This document shows, piece by piece, positions 11,233 through 22,751 of a stretch of DNA of 63,263 bases. Made by a program: the position numbers and the translations under genes. The notes beneath the pieces are model-generated. The model was not told the DNA's origin. It searched no databases and saw only the letters and a list, made by a program, of their open reading frames with translations. This stretch comes from Priapulus caudatus (Eukaryota; Priapulida; Priapulimorpha; Priapulimorphida; Priapulidae), in the NCBI RefSeq assembly GCF_000485595.1, contig NW_014577647.1, positions 47,680 through 110,942 on the forward strand. Reading direction: 5' to 3'. Positions within the stretch are counted from its first letter, which is position 1, and every line of letters starts with the position of its first letter.

Positions 11233-12780
11233 CCCCCCCCCACACACACACGTACAATTGAAACTTGGTTGATGTGATCGTATAGATAATAACAATGTTC
11301 TAAACCTTGCGTTGTGTTATTAATTGTTCTTAACCCGTTGTTCCGTTTCGTGTTTGCGTTTCCGCTTGAAGGAATGTCAGCTTCTCTCTGTCTCTCGTGC
11401 GACGTAAGGACGAGTGACGATGAAGATCACAGTAAAGATAACACGTCTTGTTTGTTACTCGCGGTGTCAACCCGCGCCCGCGCGCGTCGTGCGCGGACTC
11501 ACTCTCCTAACTGTTCTGCATACTCTACTACGGATAACTCCCTGTGTCGGGGCGCGCGCTGGGTCTTATATCCATCGCGCGTACGTATAGTAACGGTAGT
11601 GTTGTTGCTATGGGGAACAGGTCCGGGTCACGTGTCCTGCGAACTGGCTGGTCATTGGGCCACGCCCTTCTACGCAGTTAGAAACCGGTCGGCACATGTT
11701 TCCATGTTGCAAAGTATGGTCGTGACGTACACTGACGTCACGCACGAACTCGGCTGAATGCATACACCCTGCTGATGGTGCTGGTGGTTGCGTGCTACGC
11801 CCTACTCCCTAACCCTAACCCTAACCCTAATTAAATTTAATTAACACTAATAAATTTAATTTAATTAAAAAAAAAATGTAATAAAAAATTGTAAATAAAT
11901 CATGTAAATATTTGCGTTAATTGGGGAAAAAATTGTTAAATGGATAAAGATAGAAAAAAAGAAAAAAAACAAAAACAGATTGGATTCGAACCAACGACCT
12001 TCAGAAGTACATTAAGTAATACTTTGCCTACGCGACAGTGCTGGCGATACTCGCGCGAGCGTCGCTCCCTGCGCCTAATCGCTCGCATGCGGAGTCCATC
12101 TGTGCATCTAAACTGCATGCAGTGCACCTTCGTACACTCAGGATACGAAGATTGCAGCCGTACGGTACGTACGGCCGTCAGGTACGTAGATTGAGCCCAT
12201 GAGCGAGAGCGCCATCTGTCGTGGAGTTTGCTGTGCATCCTCACGCTCGCGTATCTTACCATAGGCGTTCGATTTATCGATTGCCTGAGATTGCAGTCTG
12301 CTCCCCTCGAGCGGTTGTTAAAATTCAGAATTTATTGAATACATCATTAGATGTATATATTGTGATATAATGGAAAAATTATGTATGACTCGGACAAGTA
12401 TAAAGACAATGACTAACTTAAATAAGAATGAGTAATGGATCATAAGTTTATTTGAACAAACGTTCCGAAAAAAAGATAGAAACATCAATGCTCATACTAG
12501 GCTATGTAGCAAAACACACTCTTTACTTAATCAGGTTATTGAACCTTTTCTTCTAAAGGCTATGATTGGAAATCTCGTAATAATTATGAGCTCCATAACG
12601 CAATAAACTTATGTGTATTAACTCGAATAAACTTGAGTACGAAATACATCTTATTATAAAAAAAAACCGCTAGTTGTTTTTATTTACTTTTTTAACTAAT
12701 GTTTTAAGTAATGTTTTTTTCTCAAAACGTGCTGAAATAAGACATTTTATCAAGGTCAGTGTTCTGAAACAATACAAAAA
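11233..12780. other. No gene recognised
   Basis: Contains a CCCTAA run (about 11807-11830), an A/T-rich stretch (11830-11965) and the tRNA-like T-arm at about 11975-12040. An open frame of 147 codons (11314-11757) has no recognisable motif, no clear initiation context and no splice partner. I regard it as chance. Confidence 0.55.
11975..12040 (-). repeat. tRNA-like B box / T-arm (degenerate tRNA or tRNA-derived SINE)
   Basis: On the minus strand GTTGGTTCGAATCCAAT forms a 5-bp T-stem with a canonical TTCGAAT loop, matching the Pol III B box. It is followed by a run rich in T (complement of 11941-11972). I could not fold a convincing acceptor stem or anticodon arm, so a functional tRNA is unlikely. 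A tRNA-derived repeat is the better guess. Confidence 0.35.
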
Positions 12781-12789
12781 GTCTCACGC

Positions 12790-13356
12790 AATGGCGTGCT
12801 ACGACGGTAGTAAACCGCGACAGCATCAAGCGCCGTATCCCGCGTTACCCGTGCTACGACGGTAGTAAACTTGATGCTGTCACGGTTTACTACCGTCGTA
12901 GCAGAGTAGCACGGGTAACGCGGGATACGGCGACCGTCGTAGCAGAGTAGCACGGGTAACGCGGGATACGGCGCTTCGATGCTGTCGCGGAGCAAACCGC
13001 GACAGCATGAAGCGCCGTATCCCGCGTTACCCGTGCTACTCTGCTACGACGGTAGCAAACCGTGACAGCATCAAGCGCCGTATCCCGCGTTACCCGTGCT
13101 ACTCTGCTACGACGGTAGTAAACCGTGACAGCATCAAGCGCCGTATCCCGCGTTACCCGTGCTACGACGGTAGTAAACCGCGACAGCATCAAGCGCCGTA
13201 TCCCGCGTTACCCGTGCTACTCTGCTACGACGGTAGTAAACCGCGACAGCATCAAGCGCCGTATCCCGCGTTACCCGCGCTACTCTGCTACGACGGTAGT
13301 AAACCGCGACAGCATCAAGCGCCGTATCCCGCGTTACCCGTGCTACGACGGTAGTA
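12790..13356. repeat. About 60-bp tandem array with inverted units
   Basis: Units built from CTACGACGGTAGTAAACCG, CGACAGCATCAAGCGCCGTA and TCCCGCGTTACCCGTGCTAC. Between about 12870 and 13005 the unit runs in the opposite orientation; from 13005 on it is direct. The last copy abuts a segment (13340-13820) that recurs at 33813-34280. Confidence 0.95.
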
Positions 13357-13820
13357 TTATGGGTTGATATGATTAAGTACTTGAATAATTTAATCATATA
13401 AGTATTGCAAGTGAAGTAATTCGTCAGTGTCATGACAGTGCTACTGCCAATCAGTTTGAGCACTGGCCGCTTTGAGGCTGGCTTTGAGTCCAGTTTTATT
13501 TTGTGGCATTGTGATTTACTGACATGTTCATTTATGTGCATATACAACTGTGTGGATAACTGGCAATACATGTAAAAATGCTTGAGGAAGACATGTACTG
13601 TTTGCCAGTTGAACCTACTTTTTGGATATAAGTGTTTTCATAATGTACATTATCATTACCTGTATCACATAAAAACTAAAAATCTTGTATACATTCAGAG
13701 ATGCATGTTGAAAACAATGATTTAAAACCTCATATTAGACGAATTCAGTTATGATTTTTGAAACTTTAATTCACAATTCTATTCATTACACAAGCATTCA
13801 GAATGACCAATTGTTTCATT
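13340..13820. repeat. Segment duplicated at 33813-34280
   Basis: Begins GTGCTACGACGGTAGTATTA and runs through TGTGGATAACTGGCAATAC to a CAAGCATTCAGAATGACCA end. It matches 33813-34280 with scattered substitutions and small indels. It is either a dispersed element or an assembly duplicate. Confidence 0.85.
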
Positions 13821-14507
13821 TGGCAGCACTGTCTAAATTATTGTTATAATTATTCATGTGAAGAGAGAAGGGATTTTCATATGTAATATACAGTACTTCC
13901 ACAGTGGCAGATTACATGACCTTTAAAAAATTTTTATATATCACGCGCTGTGAAAATGACAATTAAGTACGTATATTTTTTGCAGTAAAGTAGTGATGTA
14001 TTTTGCCATGTGCTCAAATTGCTGATAAATATCATCAATCTTACTAAAATATAAGCTAGGAAAAAATGCAGATAGATGACCTTAGAATTAATGCGTCAAA
14101 TGCAGCCATTTGCATCAAAATAAAAAAGATTGCCCCTCCCCCCCCCACTTCACACAAGTATTAACACTTGTAATATATTCTTGTAAATCAGTATATTCAC
14201 TCACGGTAGGCCTACACACAGCCCACGCAGCACAAGACACGCAGCGCACCGCACACAGCCAGCCACTATCCGCACACACGCACAAACAGTTACATAACAT
14301 AACGTACATGGCCAAGAGCAAGATTATTTGGGATTCACAATTTCCGTCATTATGGAGGGGTAAGGGGGCGACTCCCCCCCCTCCCAATTATCGACGCCGC
14401 TGTTCTCTGAACAACATAGGGTAGGCATTTTCTCTTCTTCCAAGACATACATTATGTATTGCAGCGACAAAAATTTACGGAAGGGGGAATTTTTTCCTTA
14501 TTGGAGT
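13821..14507. other. No gene recognised
   Basis: AT-rich DNA with a C-rich run near 14142 and CACACAGC-type low-complexity sequence at about 14210-14300. The short open frames on both strands show no protein-like motif. Confidence 0.55.
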
Positions 14508-14790
14508 TAGGTGGGTAATTGTCCTGGTGGGTAATTGTCCTGGGGGGTAATTGGTCTTGGTGGTAAATTGTTCGCGGGGTAATTGTCCTGGTGGGTAATT
14601 GTCCTGGTGGTAATTGTCCCGGGTGGTTAATTGTCCGGGTGGGTAATTGTCACTGGTGGGTAATTGTCCGGGTGATAATTGTCCGGGTGGATAATTCACC
14701 TGGTGGGTAATTCCTAACGGTGGGTGTTTGTCGCGGTGGGTAAGTTTGTCCGGTGGGCAGTTGTTCCAGGGGGTAGTTAGTCCGGTGGGT
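14508..14790. repeat. GGTGGGTAATTGTCC minisatellite
   Basis: About 17 copies of a 15-16-bp unit with many one-base differences, in inverted orientation relative to the related array at 11165-11232. Confidence 0.9.
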
Positions 14791-14804
14791 AGTTGTCCGT
14801 AGAA

Positions 14805-15225
14805 TCGGGGAGGACAGGTAACGGACTGACGGGTCAGGAGAGTAGGAGGTAGCTATGTGTGTAATGATGTAACAACGGAGGCAATGTGTGAGCGAGTGGG
14901 AGGGGAAGATAGGTAACGGACAGACGGGTCAGGAGAGTAGCGAGGGTAGCTATGTGTGTAATGATGTAACAACGGAGGCAATGTGTGAGCGAGTGGGAGG
15001 GGAAGATAGGTAACGGACAGACGGGTCAGGAGAGTAGCGAGAGGTAGCTATGTTGTGTAATGAATGTAACAACGGAGGCAATGTGTGAGCGCAGTGGGAG
15101 GGAAGAAGGTAACGGACAGACGGGTCAGGAGAGTACGGAGGTAGCTATGTGTGTAATGATGTAACAACGGAGGCAATGTGTGAGCGAGTGGGAGGGAAAC
15201 AGGTAACGGACGAGACGGTCAGGTA
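14805..15225. repeat. About 98-bp tandem repeat, four copies
   Basis: The phrase AACAACGGAGGCAATGTGTG recurs at about 14869, 14969, 15069 and 15166. Each is followed by AGCGAGTGGGAGG and GGTAACGGACAGACGGGTCA. Looser relatives of the unit (GAACAAGTGGGAGGGGAGGA, GTGATGGGCGTTGGA) continue to about 15700. Confidence 0.9.
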
Positions 15226-15817
15226 AACGATAATCGCGAAGCTGAAATTCGATGCGATGAGCGTCGGCGTACTAGAGAGAGTAAACTGGGGTTTCGCAGT
15301 CGCAAAACTGGATGGCGAATAGTTAGTAGCGTTGGAGTACGGGGAGTAAATGTAATGTATGAACGAACAAGTGGAGAAGGGGAAGGAAGGGGCGGTGGCA
15401 GCTTCTTGCAAAAGTGAACAGGGTAGATGTAAACATACAATTCATAATCGCGGCAAACAGGTGCGAAAGGACAGGTGGGGGTTTCGCATAGTCGGGCGGT
15501 TGAGGGTGCCATGTGATGGGCGTTGGAGTAGGGGGGAGCTAATGTAACGGTTGAACAAGTGGGAGGGGAGGACAGGTAACGGATGGGATGGGGTTTTGCA
15601 GTCAGGAGCTGAGATGTGATGTGATGGGCGTTGGAAAAGAGAGAGCTAATGTAACATGTGAACAAGTGCGAGGGTAGGTAGGAGGTGGCAGCTCTTGCGA
15701 AAGCTATGGAGGCACGACATGAACATTAGATTTTGTGCTGTTTCTTTTGTGAAGGTGCAGCTCTTGCATTGAAGGATATCGATGTGAATGTTCGATTTTG
15801 TCCCGTTTCTATTGTAG

Positions 15818-18800
15818 TGTCGAGGGAGGTCAACCCGCGGTGCTAGACGATGGAAGTGTGGAACGTTACGAATCCAACGTGGAGGATAGGAAGAACAAAT
15901 ACATCCAGTGCAGCTACGGTATATACTACTGCTATCAGCCTTACCAATGTGTCTGACTCCTGGCTAACGCTCCATTAGGAGTGTTCCCAACGTTGATATA
16001 ATTAATGATTATTGATTTTAAATGATTAATGATTGATAATCCTAACCCTAAAACCCTAACCCTAACTAAATGACATTAAACCACAAACTAATATATGACC
16101 ATATATGATACGATATATATACTATATATATATAGTGTTATTAATGTTACCATTAATGCCATTAAAGTTGGAAACACTCCTAATGGAGTATCACTGTAAC
16201 TCATTGAGTCTCTCGGACCTCACATGACTGGCAGTTATACACTTGAGTGAAACTATCTCTATAGAATATAGCCACCTGATGAATGCTAGTTTTGTCGTTT
16301 CGCTTACGTGGTCGTTATGCATAGCTCATAGCTCACAGCTCACAGGTCACACCTGATAGCTTGTAGCTCGTGAGTTTGTAGTAGCTCCTAGATCGTAGTG
16401 ACGTTGCCTTTTTACGCAAACTCCTCTTCACCCCAGACGCCGCGACCACACCCTACCTGCTGGGTCTATACACGGAGCCGCAGATAGAGATGGCGCCACC
16501 GTTCGACCGGCTCGTGACGGAGTACTACGCGACGGTCGACTATGACGTCATCCTGCTGAAGGTGTGGGCGACCGCTCAGAGCTGCTCGTGCGAAGCCAGG
16601 GTGAACGATCGGTTCGGTCTCTCCAGGTGAGCTTTCGCTCTTCCGGTTTTTTTGTCATGTTTTCGTTACATTGCAATTGCATTGCATGTGCCCTTGGGAT
16701 AAAGAGTTCCTCAAGTACTGCCTTCTATTTTTGGCATCTCTTTATTTGATTACATTAACTCCCCTGCTGTTATTTTATAATGTTCATTATCGGTATTGAA
16801 TCGACTGATGTACCGCTTTCCAGTTTTTTTGGGGCCATATTTGTGTCATATTGCAGTCTTTTAACAGCAGATTATGTCTTTGTGGTCTCTGACTGAGGGG
16901 GGTCTAGAGAGAATTTCCCCCCCCATCTTTTTTTCATCACTTGAGCACAGTGTTTCACTCGCGTGTGCGATTCATAAGCAACTGAAAAGAAGCGTCTCAC
17001 GGCAACTTTGGTTTCTTTCTCGCGCGAAAGGCCGAGCAACTATTCGTTGGGCGTTGAAGACAACCGCATCAGCTTCCACGTCGTGGACGTCGCTCACTCT
17101 GAGCCGTGGATCGTGAACACGTACACGCTGTACGTCTACCGACGCAGCATATACGAGGGGGCGCCACCGTTCGTGCCCAGCAAGCCGCATAGCATATGCA
17201 GCCTCACGCAGGCACGTGGGTTTTATGTTATTTATATTTGTTTTATGTTTTATGTTTTATGTTATATTTATTTTTGTTATTTATATATATGTTATTGCAT
17301 ATTATACTTTATTAATGATTATATTGTTTGCACATGTGTGCGTGTGTGTGTGTGCGTGCGTGCGTGCATGTGTGTAGTTGTTTGATATCAAGAGCACGTA
17401 AACTATTGTTAAGAAAGTATATATGTGCTCTTGTTGTTATGTACTATGTATAAGTTTATATATATATATATATATATAATGTATAGATGTGTGTAATAAA
17501 ATATTTACATTATTGCAGGAGTGTGATATGAATGTCTGGTCTTCAAAGCCATGTGATTTGCAGAAGATGAATATAAACGACTGGGGGCAGGCACTCCAAC
17601 ACGCAGCCTCCTTGCCTGTATGCACCGATGGGCATGCACCTGGTAGGCATACTATATATACTCCTCACACCTCTGCTTGGTTACGTACTGTAACTTTAAT
17701 GATATTATTCATTTATTTTCATAAAATTAGCCAGCATTATGGTTTCATTTTAATTTCTTTGTTTTATTTTAATTCTGGTTCGATTTCGGTTTTTAAATCG
17801 TTATACAGAACCTGTGGTGACATTTTTTCGTAATTTGTAGTCGGGGATCGTAAGAGCTGTGACCCGCGTTTGTAGGTCTAGTGTATATAAATCAACTCGT
17901 AACATTGCAGTTGCATTGCATGTGCAATCACTTGGGGTAAGAAATTGATACCATGTTGGTATTCTTCATGTACTGCCTTCTATTTTTTGCATCTCTTTAT
18001 TTCCAGTTGAGTTTTACATTGCACCGTCTATTTAGTGAGAGACTTGTCTAAACTGACATATATAATTAATAATCTTTGGTTGTCAGGTAAATGGCTGGTT
18101 CCATGCGGGTCATGCAAGGAGCGAAAGTCGTGCTACTGGCAAGTGGCGCGATGGCAGCCGGACTCCTGCAGGCATGATATGATGCAAAGAACAAGTCTGA
18201 GACAGTGCATGGCTGGCAAGAAGGTATTATTGCTTATTTAATGTAGACACATTAGGTAATAGCTACTACCATGAACATATGTATACTATGTTATACTGTG
18301 TAATTTGTGTAGTATATACTGTATACGTACCATATACTACATTGTGCCCTGTTATACCACGTATACGTATAATGTGTACCCCTACCACCTACATGTGGTC
18401 GGGTAGCTGTGTTCACTACTCATTTCGCTTGGCTTTCTATGACCAGCTATTATTAAAATGAAAATAATGGCTTCTCACGCATAAATGAAGTTTTCCAAGA
18501 AAACGTCAGCACAGATATATGTTCTTCTATTACAACAACCCTGTATGTAGGAACGTCAAAGAGTACATCAAGAGTATTCTTCTAGGTGAATATCTTAAAA
18601 ATCCAAACACTTGTTCTCATTCCAGGTGTTGTTCGTTGGCGATTCGACCAATCGCGGCATTATGCATTATCTCATGGAACAAGTGAACGGCACGCTCACC
18701 GACTGGGACAAGACGCACAGCGTCAAGGTTTACGAGGGCCTCAACAGTGGCACCACCACCTTCAGCTTTGCATACTACCCCCAGTTCTGGCTGGCATCAA

Positions 18801-20515
18801 CCGATCGGCCAGCGTTCGACAGAGCATTTGAGGAGCTATATAAGCAGTAAGCTGCCAATTGTCCCTTCTCAGTCTACTGATCGCATAATCTCAACACCAT
18901 CCAACCATACAGACTTTACCTACGGGTAGAAATTTCGAGATGGAATGACTATAGTAACATCTTCATGCCGAAACATGGGTCACGCATTGTCCTTAACTAG
19001 GACAGTGGCACTGGGATAGTAGACAGGCAAGGGTCACCTCATATATACTATATAGCTATAATATACTATGATGCTATATACTATATGAATATGTAGATGT
19101 AGAACTGTAGATATGTAGATAGACATGTGGATTGTAGGCAGTAGATTGTATAGATATGTTCATAGTATTATTAATTATATAAGATTGATTAGCCTGCCAA
19201 CTGCTGCTGGGGTTAAAACTGCTGATACCTAGAGCTGTGGAGTTCAAAACTATAGGCTGACTGTTTTTACGCTTCACTCATAAAAAAGTGATTACATTCG
19301 TCAATGATTTCTGTATCTTGGTTTTGTTGTGTGTGTCAGGTCTATGCCATTAGTGAATGACACCAGTACAGTGCTGGTTGTAGGAGGAGTGCAATGGCTG
19401 GCCACCAGTCACCTTAACCTGCTTCTGTCAGCCCTTAAAAGGTCTGTATTGGTCCATATCTGCACGATAAATATAGTCAGTAGGTGTATAAAAGTGTGTC
19501 TGCAGTAGAACAGGCAGAGTGGAATCATGGGAGTGACACGTGATTACGTGTAGCAGCATACGATTGGTGCATGGTTGGGAGGGAAACATGGAGTTTTGTG
19601 GACTAGGAAAAAATGATGTTGCCAAAACCTAAGGTCAAGGTCATTGATTTTCAGTGGGCAATACTGCATTTTTATTTCATCACGTGAAATGCGCTTCTTC
19701 AATAACTATGCAGTATTCTTCACATACAAATATAGATTAATTGTTTTTAGATTTCTTCAATTAGTTACTAGCTGTGCTGTTTGAATTAACATTTCTGGTT
19801 TCGTTCTTGAATTCGCAGACTTGGATTAGAAGGAATTCGGGTGATCATTAAGACGTTTGGTGCCGGATTCCACCAGCCTGTCGATGGTATTAGACATCTG
19901 TCATTGGTGAGCAAAAGATATTCACAGCTATAGCAATACCACCTTTATAGTTTCACGTCCAAAAACCTAGCACTATACATTGGTGAAATATATTTGGTGA
20001 AAATTTTAGAGTTAGAGTTATCTTACTGAAATATACGCGTCCATGTGTGTAGTCCATAAAATATTCTACCCTACGTCTGTCCGTCACTAACTTTGTAGCT
20101 TCGTGGCATCGCATATCCAGCTCGACAAATTAACTCGTGGGATGGTCCAGCGTATCTGCATACCCCGCCCCAGGTCTCTATTTCACAAGCAGCTTGCTCT
20201 GTAGTGTTGGGTCTGTGACACGCGCGTTGCATTGGTTACAGGAGGAGCAGCGAAAGCTGAGCCTTCGCAATCAGGAGCTGGTGTCGTTTGCGCAGCAGCA
20301 CGGCATGCAGGCGCTGGACACGTTCAGCATCACCGTGCCACGCTTCAAGGACTTCCAGGAAGGGAAGTGCGCTTGTCACTTCCACAAGGTGAGTGCTGAT
20401 GGTTCGCTGCGAGGGTAAGCGCTCGCCTGATCGCTGCATGTAGTAGTAGGGGGAGTAATGGTGATCTGTCTAAGTTTGCTTCTGTGGCTTCCTTTATGTT
20501 CTCTCTCTATCTCTC

Positions 20516-20572
<57 letters not shown>

Positions 20573-20860
20573 TTTCTCTATCTGTCTATCTATCTATCTA
20601 TTTATCTAGCGTTCTCTCAGCCTCTTGCTATGCGTAATTCGTATGCATAAAATTAATATTGTGCAAATAGAAATACTAAAAACGGGTTTATTGACATTAA
20701 AGACTACAACAGCTTCGTCGATCATTTCCAGCGTGAAGGAGATACGATCGGAGACACTAGCTATCCCGGGGAGAACCGACCTTCCACGTTTCACATCGAG
20801 GGGCCCGTGAACACCCTCTACTCCGAGATACTAGCAAATCTCATCTGCATGGACAGGTGA
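15818..20860 (+). CDS. CPED1: CPED1-like protein, cadherin-like and PC-esterase exons (block 2)
   Basis: Ten exons: 15818-15918, 16437-16626, 17031-17211, 17519-17642, 18087-18223, 18626-18846, 19340-19441, 19819-19906, 20242-20388 and 20732-20860 (TGA), about 473 codons. Exons 2-3 form the cadherin-like beta-sandwich domain (TPYLLGLYTEPQIEM, VTEYYATVDYDV, SCSCEARVNDRFGLSR, NYSLGVEDNRISFHVVDV). The cysteine-rich linker reads WLVPCGSCKERKSCYW. The PC-esterase domain begins with KVLFVGDSTNRGIMHYL, where GDS holds the nucleophile Ser, and continues with TVLVVGGVQWL and GKCACHFHK. Where vertebrate CPED1 has a DGVH-type Asp-x-x-His, this reads DGIRHLS, moving the His by one. The exon ending at 17211 needs a GC donor to stay in phase. 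The first exon here starts in phase 1 while block 1 ends in phase 0, so at least one exon is missing between them. The C-terminal end (HIEGPVNTLYSEILANLIC) fits the family. Confidence 0.93.
15969..16190. repeat. Fold-back element with CCCTAA repeats between its arms
   Basis: CTCCATTAGGAGTGTTCCCA at about 15970 is repeated inverted (ACACTCCTAATGGAG) at about 16175-16189, with a few mismatches inward. CCCTAA units lie at about 16040-16064. It is the third element of this layout in the window and lies in a CPED1 intron. Confidence 0.75.
20515..20608. repeat. CT and TCTA microsatellite
   Basis: A CT run passes into TCTA steps immediately before the terminal CPED1 exon region. The downstream sequence is duplicated at 27884. 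Confidence 0.9.
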
Positions 20861-22600
20861 CCGGAGCGTTTCTCCGCGCTCCCCCATCCTTGCTCCAAGA
20901 ACAGCTTGGCTCGCTTCTTTTCTCCCTTCGAGGGGCGTGTAGCAGGATTTTCTCTGCCGCCCACAATGCTCTTTGAGTGTAGATATCGAACTACACATAG
21001 CCTGATCGGGGGGAGATCTGTAGTAATCGTTTTACGCGTCTGCTGTTTGTGGATTGTCTTCGAGGACGCGTGTTATCGAAGACGAATTGTAATACTCAGT
21101 TGAGAAGGTGGTCTCAAGCGTAACTTGCTAGAGAGGGTTACAGCTGGGTTACACTACCGGACTTTATGTTGGCAAATTGGGTACGAGTTGACCAATTTCG
21201 CAATTCGGTAAACTCGAGTTGGCGAAAATAGAACACGTCTATTGTCCCACAATTAGTCTCTATCGATCGGTGCTGTCGCTAGCTCAATTCCCTTTTGCGT
21301 TTACACTGCCGAATTGTCGTTGATAGTTGGGAAGTTGTCCAATTCGCCAATTCGCCAACCACAATAGTTTGTAGTGGCTAAACCATGCATTAGTTTGATC
21401 GTTCGTTATTATAGTCAGTATAAACAGCGCGCGGTTAAGCGTAGTTTTTTATGCTGAGAGATTACTCAGGCGTTGATGTTAAATTATATTATTTGCTCGG
21501 CGTTTTTTTCCTATCTGGTTGTTATTTATTGACGTATACAAAGTAATAAATTTAATCTGGAGGGAGTATTGTGATTATTAGATATACATAGGCAATATAT
21601 ATTGATCCCACTGCGCTTTGTCTATATGTTAACTGTGTGAGTGTGCGTTTGGCTGCGTTGCGTGCGTGCACTTTGTGAATGAGCAAAAGCAATTCGGGTC
21701 GAAAGGCTGTTCGTCGAGTCTCAATGAGATTATTGTATAAGTTACTGCGGACAGCTTCCAGTGCGCTATTGCTAGTGGGCAAATATGCCCAATTATAGCC
21801 TATTGTGATAGTAGTTATTAAACATTGGGTTGAACAGAAAGCACAAATTTCACTGTATGTTAATGTATAATATGGCAAGCTAGTGATTGGTTCGTTCGGT
21901 GCGTCGTGCTTACGTGTTGAGTGGATAGGTCACGTTATACGTTTTACCGTATCTGTGTTGCCCGTGGCGTCTCAAACCATAATCATAGCCAGCAGTTTGT
22001 GAAATTCCGTCTACTTATGTTAGTTTCTGTCTACCTGTCCCGCTTTCGCTTCTCTTCTACTGCTTTTTCTCGCTTACTCTCCTTTTCCAACTAATTCCTC
22101 TCTCTTCTATCTATCTATCTAATTCTATCTTATTCTATCTATCTTAATCGTTATCTATCTTATCTATCTATTGATCTAATCTATCTAGTCTATCATATCT
22201 ATCATTAACAACTATCCATTCAATCTAAACTATGTATCTATCTATCTACTATCTCACTCATCTATCTATCTATCAAATCTTCTAAACTATTTAATTCTAA
22301 CAATCTTATCTATCTATCTATCTATCTATCTTATCTTATATATCTTATCTATCTATCTATCTATTTATTTATCTCATATATATATATATATATATACTAT
22401 ATATATTATATCCATCCGATCCATCATCATCACCTATCTATCTATTCCATCCATCCCATCCATTTATATCGTATCTATCGATTGTAACCTATCTATCTAT
22501 CTATTCATCTATCTATTCTATCTATCTATCTATCTATCTTATCTATCTATCTTATACTATCTTATCTATCTATCTATCTATTCCGTCTGTCTGTCTGTCT
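20618..22600. repeat. Duplicated segment, copy 1 (CPED1 terminal exon plus 3' flank)
   Basis: About 2 kb starting CTCTTGCTATGCGTAATTCG is nearly the same as 27872-29470. It includes the last CPED1 exon, a MITE-like element (about 21143-21394) and a TCTA array (about 22090-22600). This copy differs from the other by dozens of single-base insertions and deletions, many in homopolymers, which suggests read error more than divergence. Confidence 0.9.
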
Positions 22601-22679
22601 GTCTGTCTTCTAACCTCGCGCCTCTCTCTAATCTTTTCCCAATTCTCTCATTGTTCAATCACATGAGAAGAGCAGACTG

Positions 22680-22702
22680 CGCTTTTTTTTTACTGCACTT
22701 TA

Positions 22703-22751
<49 letters not shown>

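Noticed and set aside
10831-11277. Poly-Ser, poly-Ala, poly-Leu and poly-Cys frames on both strands
   Set aside because: All come from one CAG/CAA trinucleotide array in an intron or at a junction.
11314-11757. A 147-codon plus-strand frame
   Set aside because: It uses no recognisable motif, has no splice partner and lies between repeat arrays; I could not support a product.
11975-12040. A functional tRNA gene on the minus strand
   Set aside because: Only the T-arm is canonical; acceptor and anticodon stems do not form, so I list it only as a tRNA-like repeat.
7944-20860. A natural nested-gene arrangement, with carboxypeptidase exons inside a CPED1 intron
   Set aside because: A nested gene would keep its own exons contiguous; here exon 1 and exons 8-11 lie far outside, so nesting does not explain the order.
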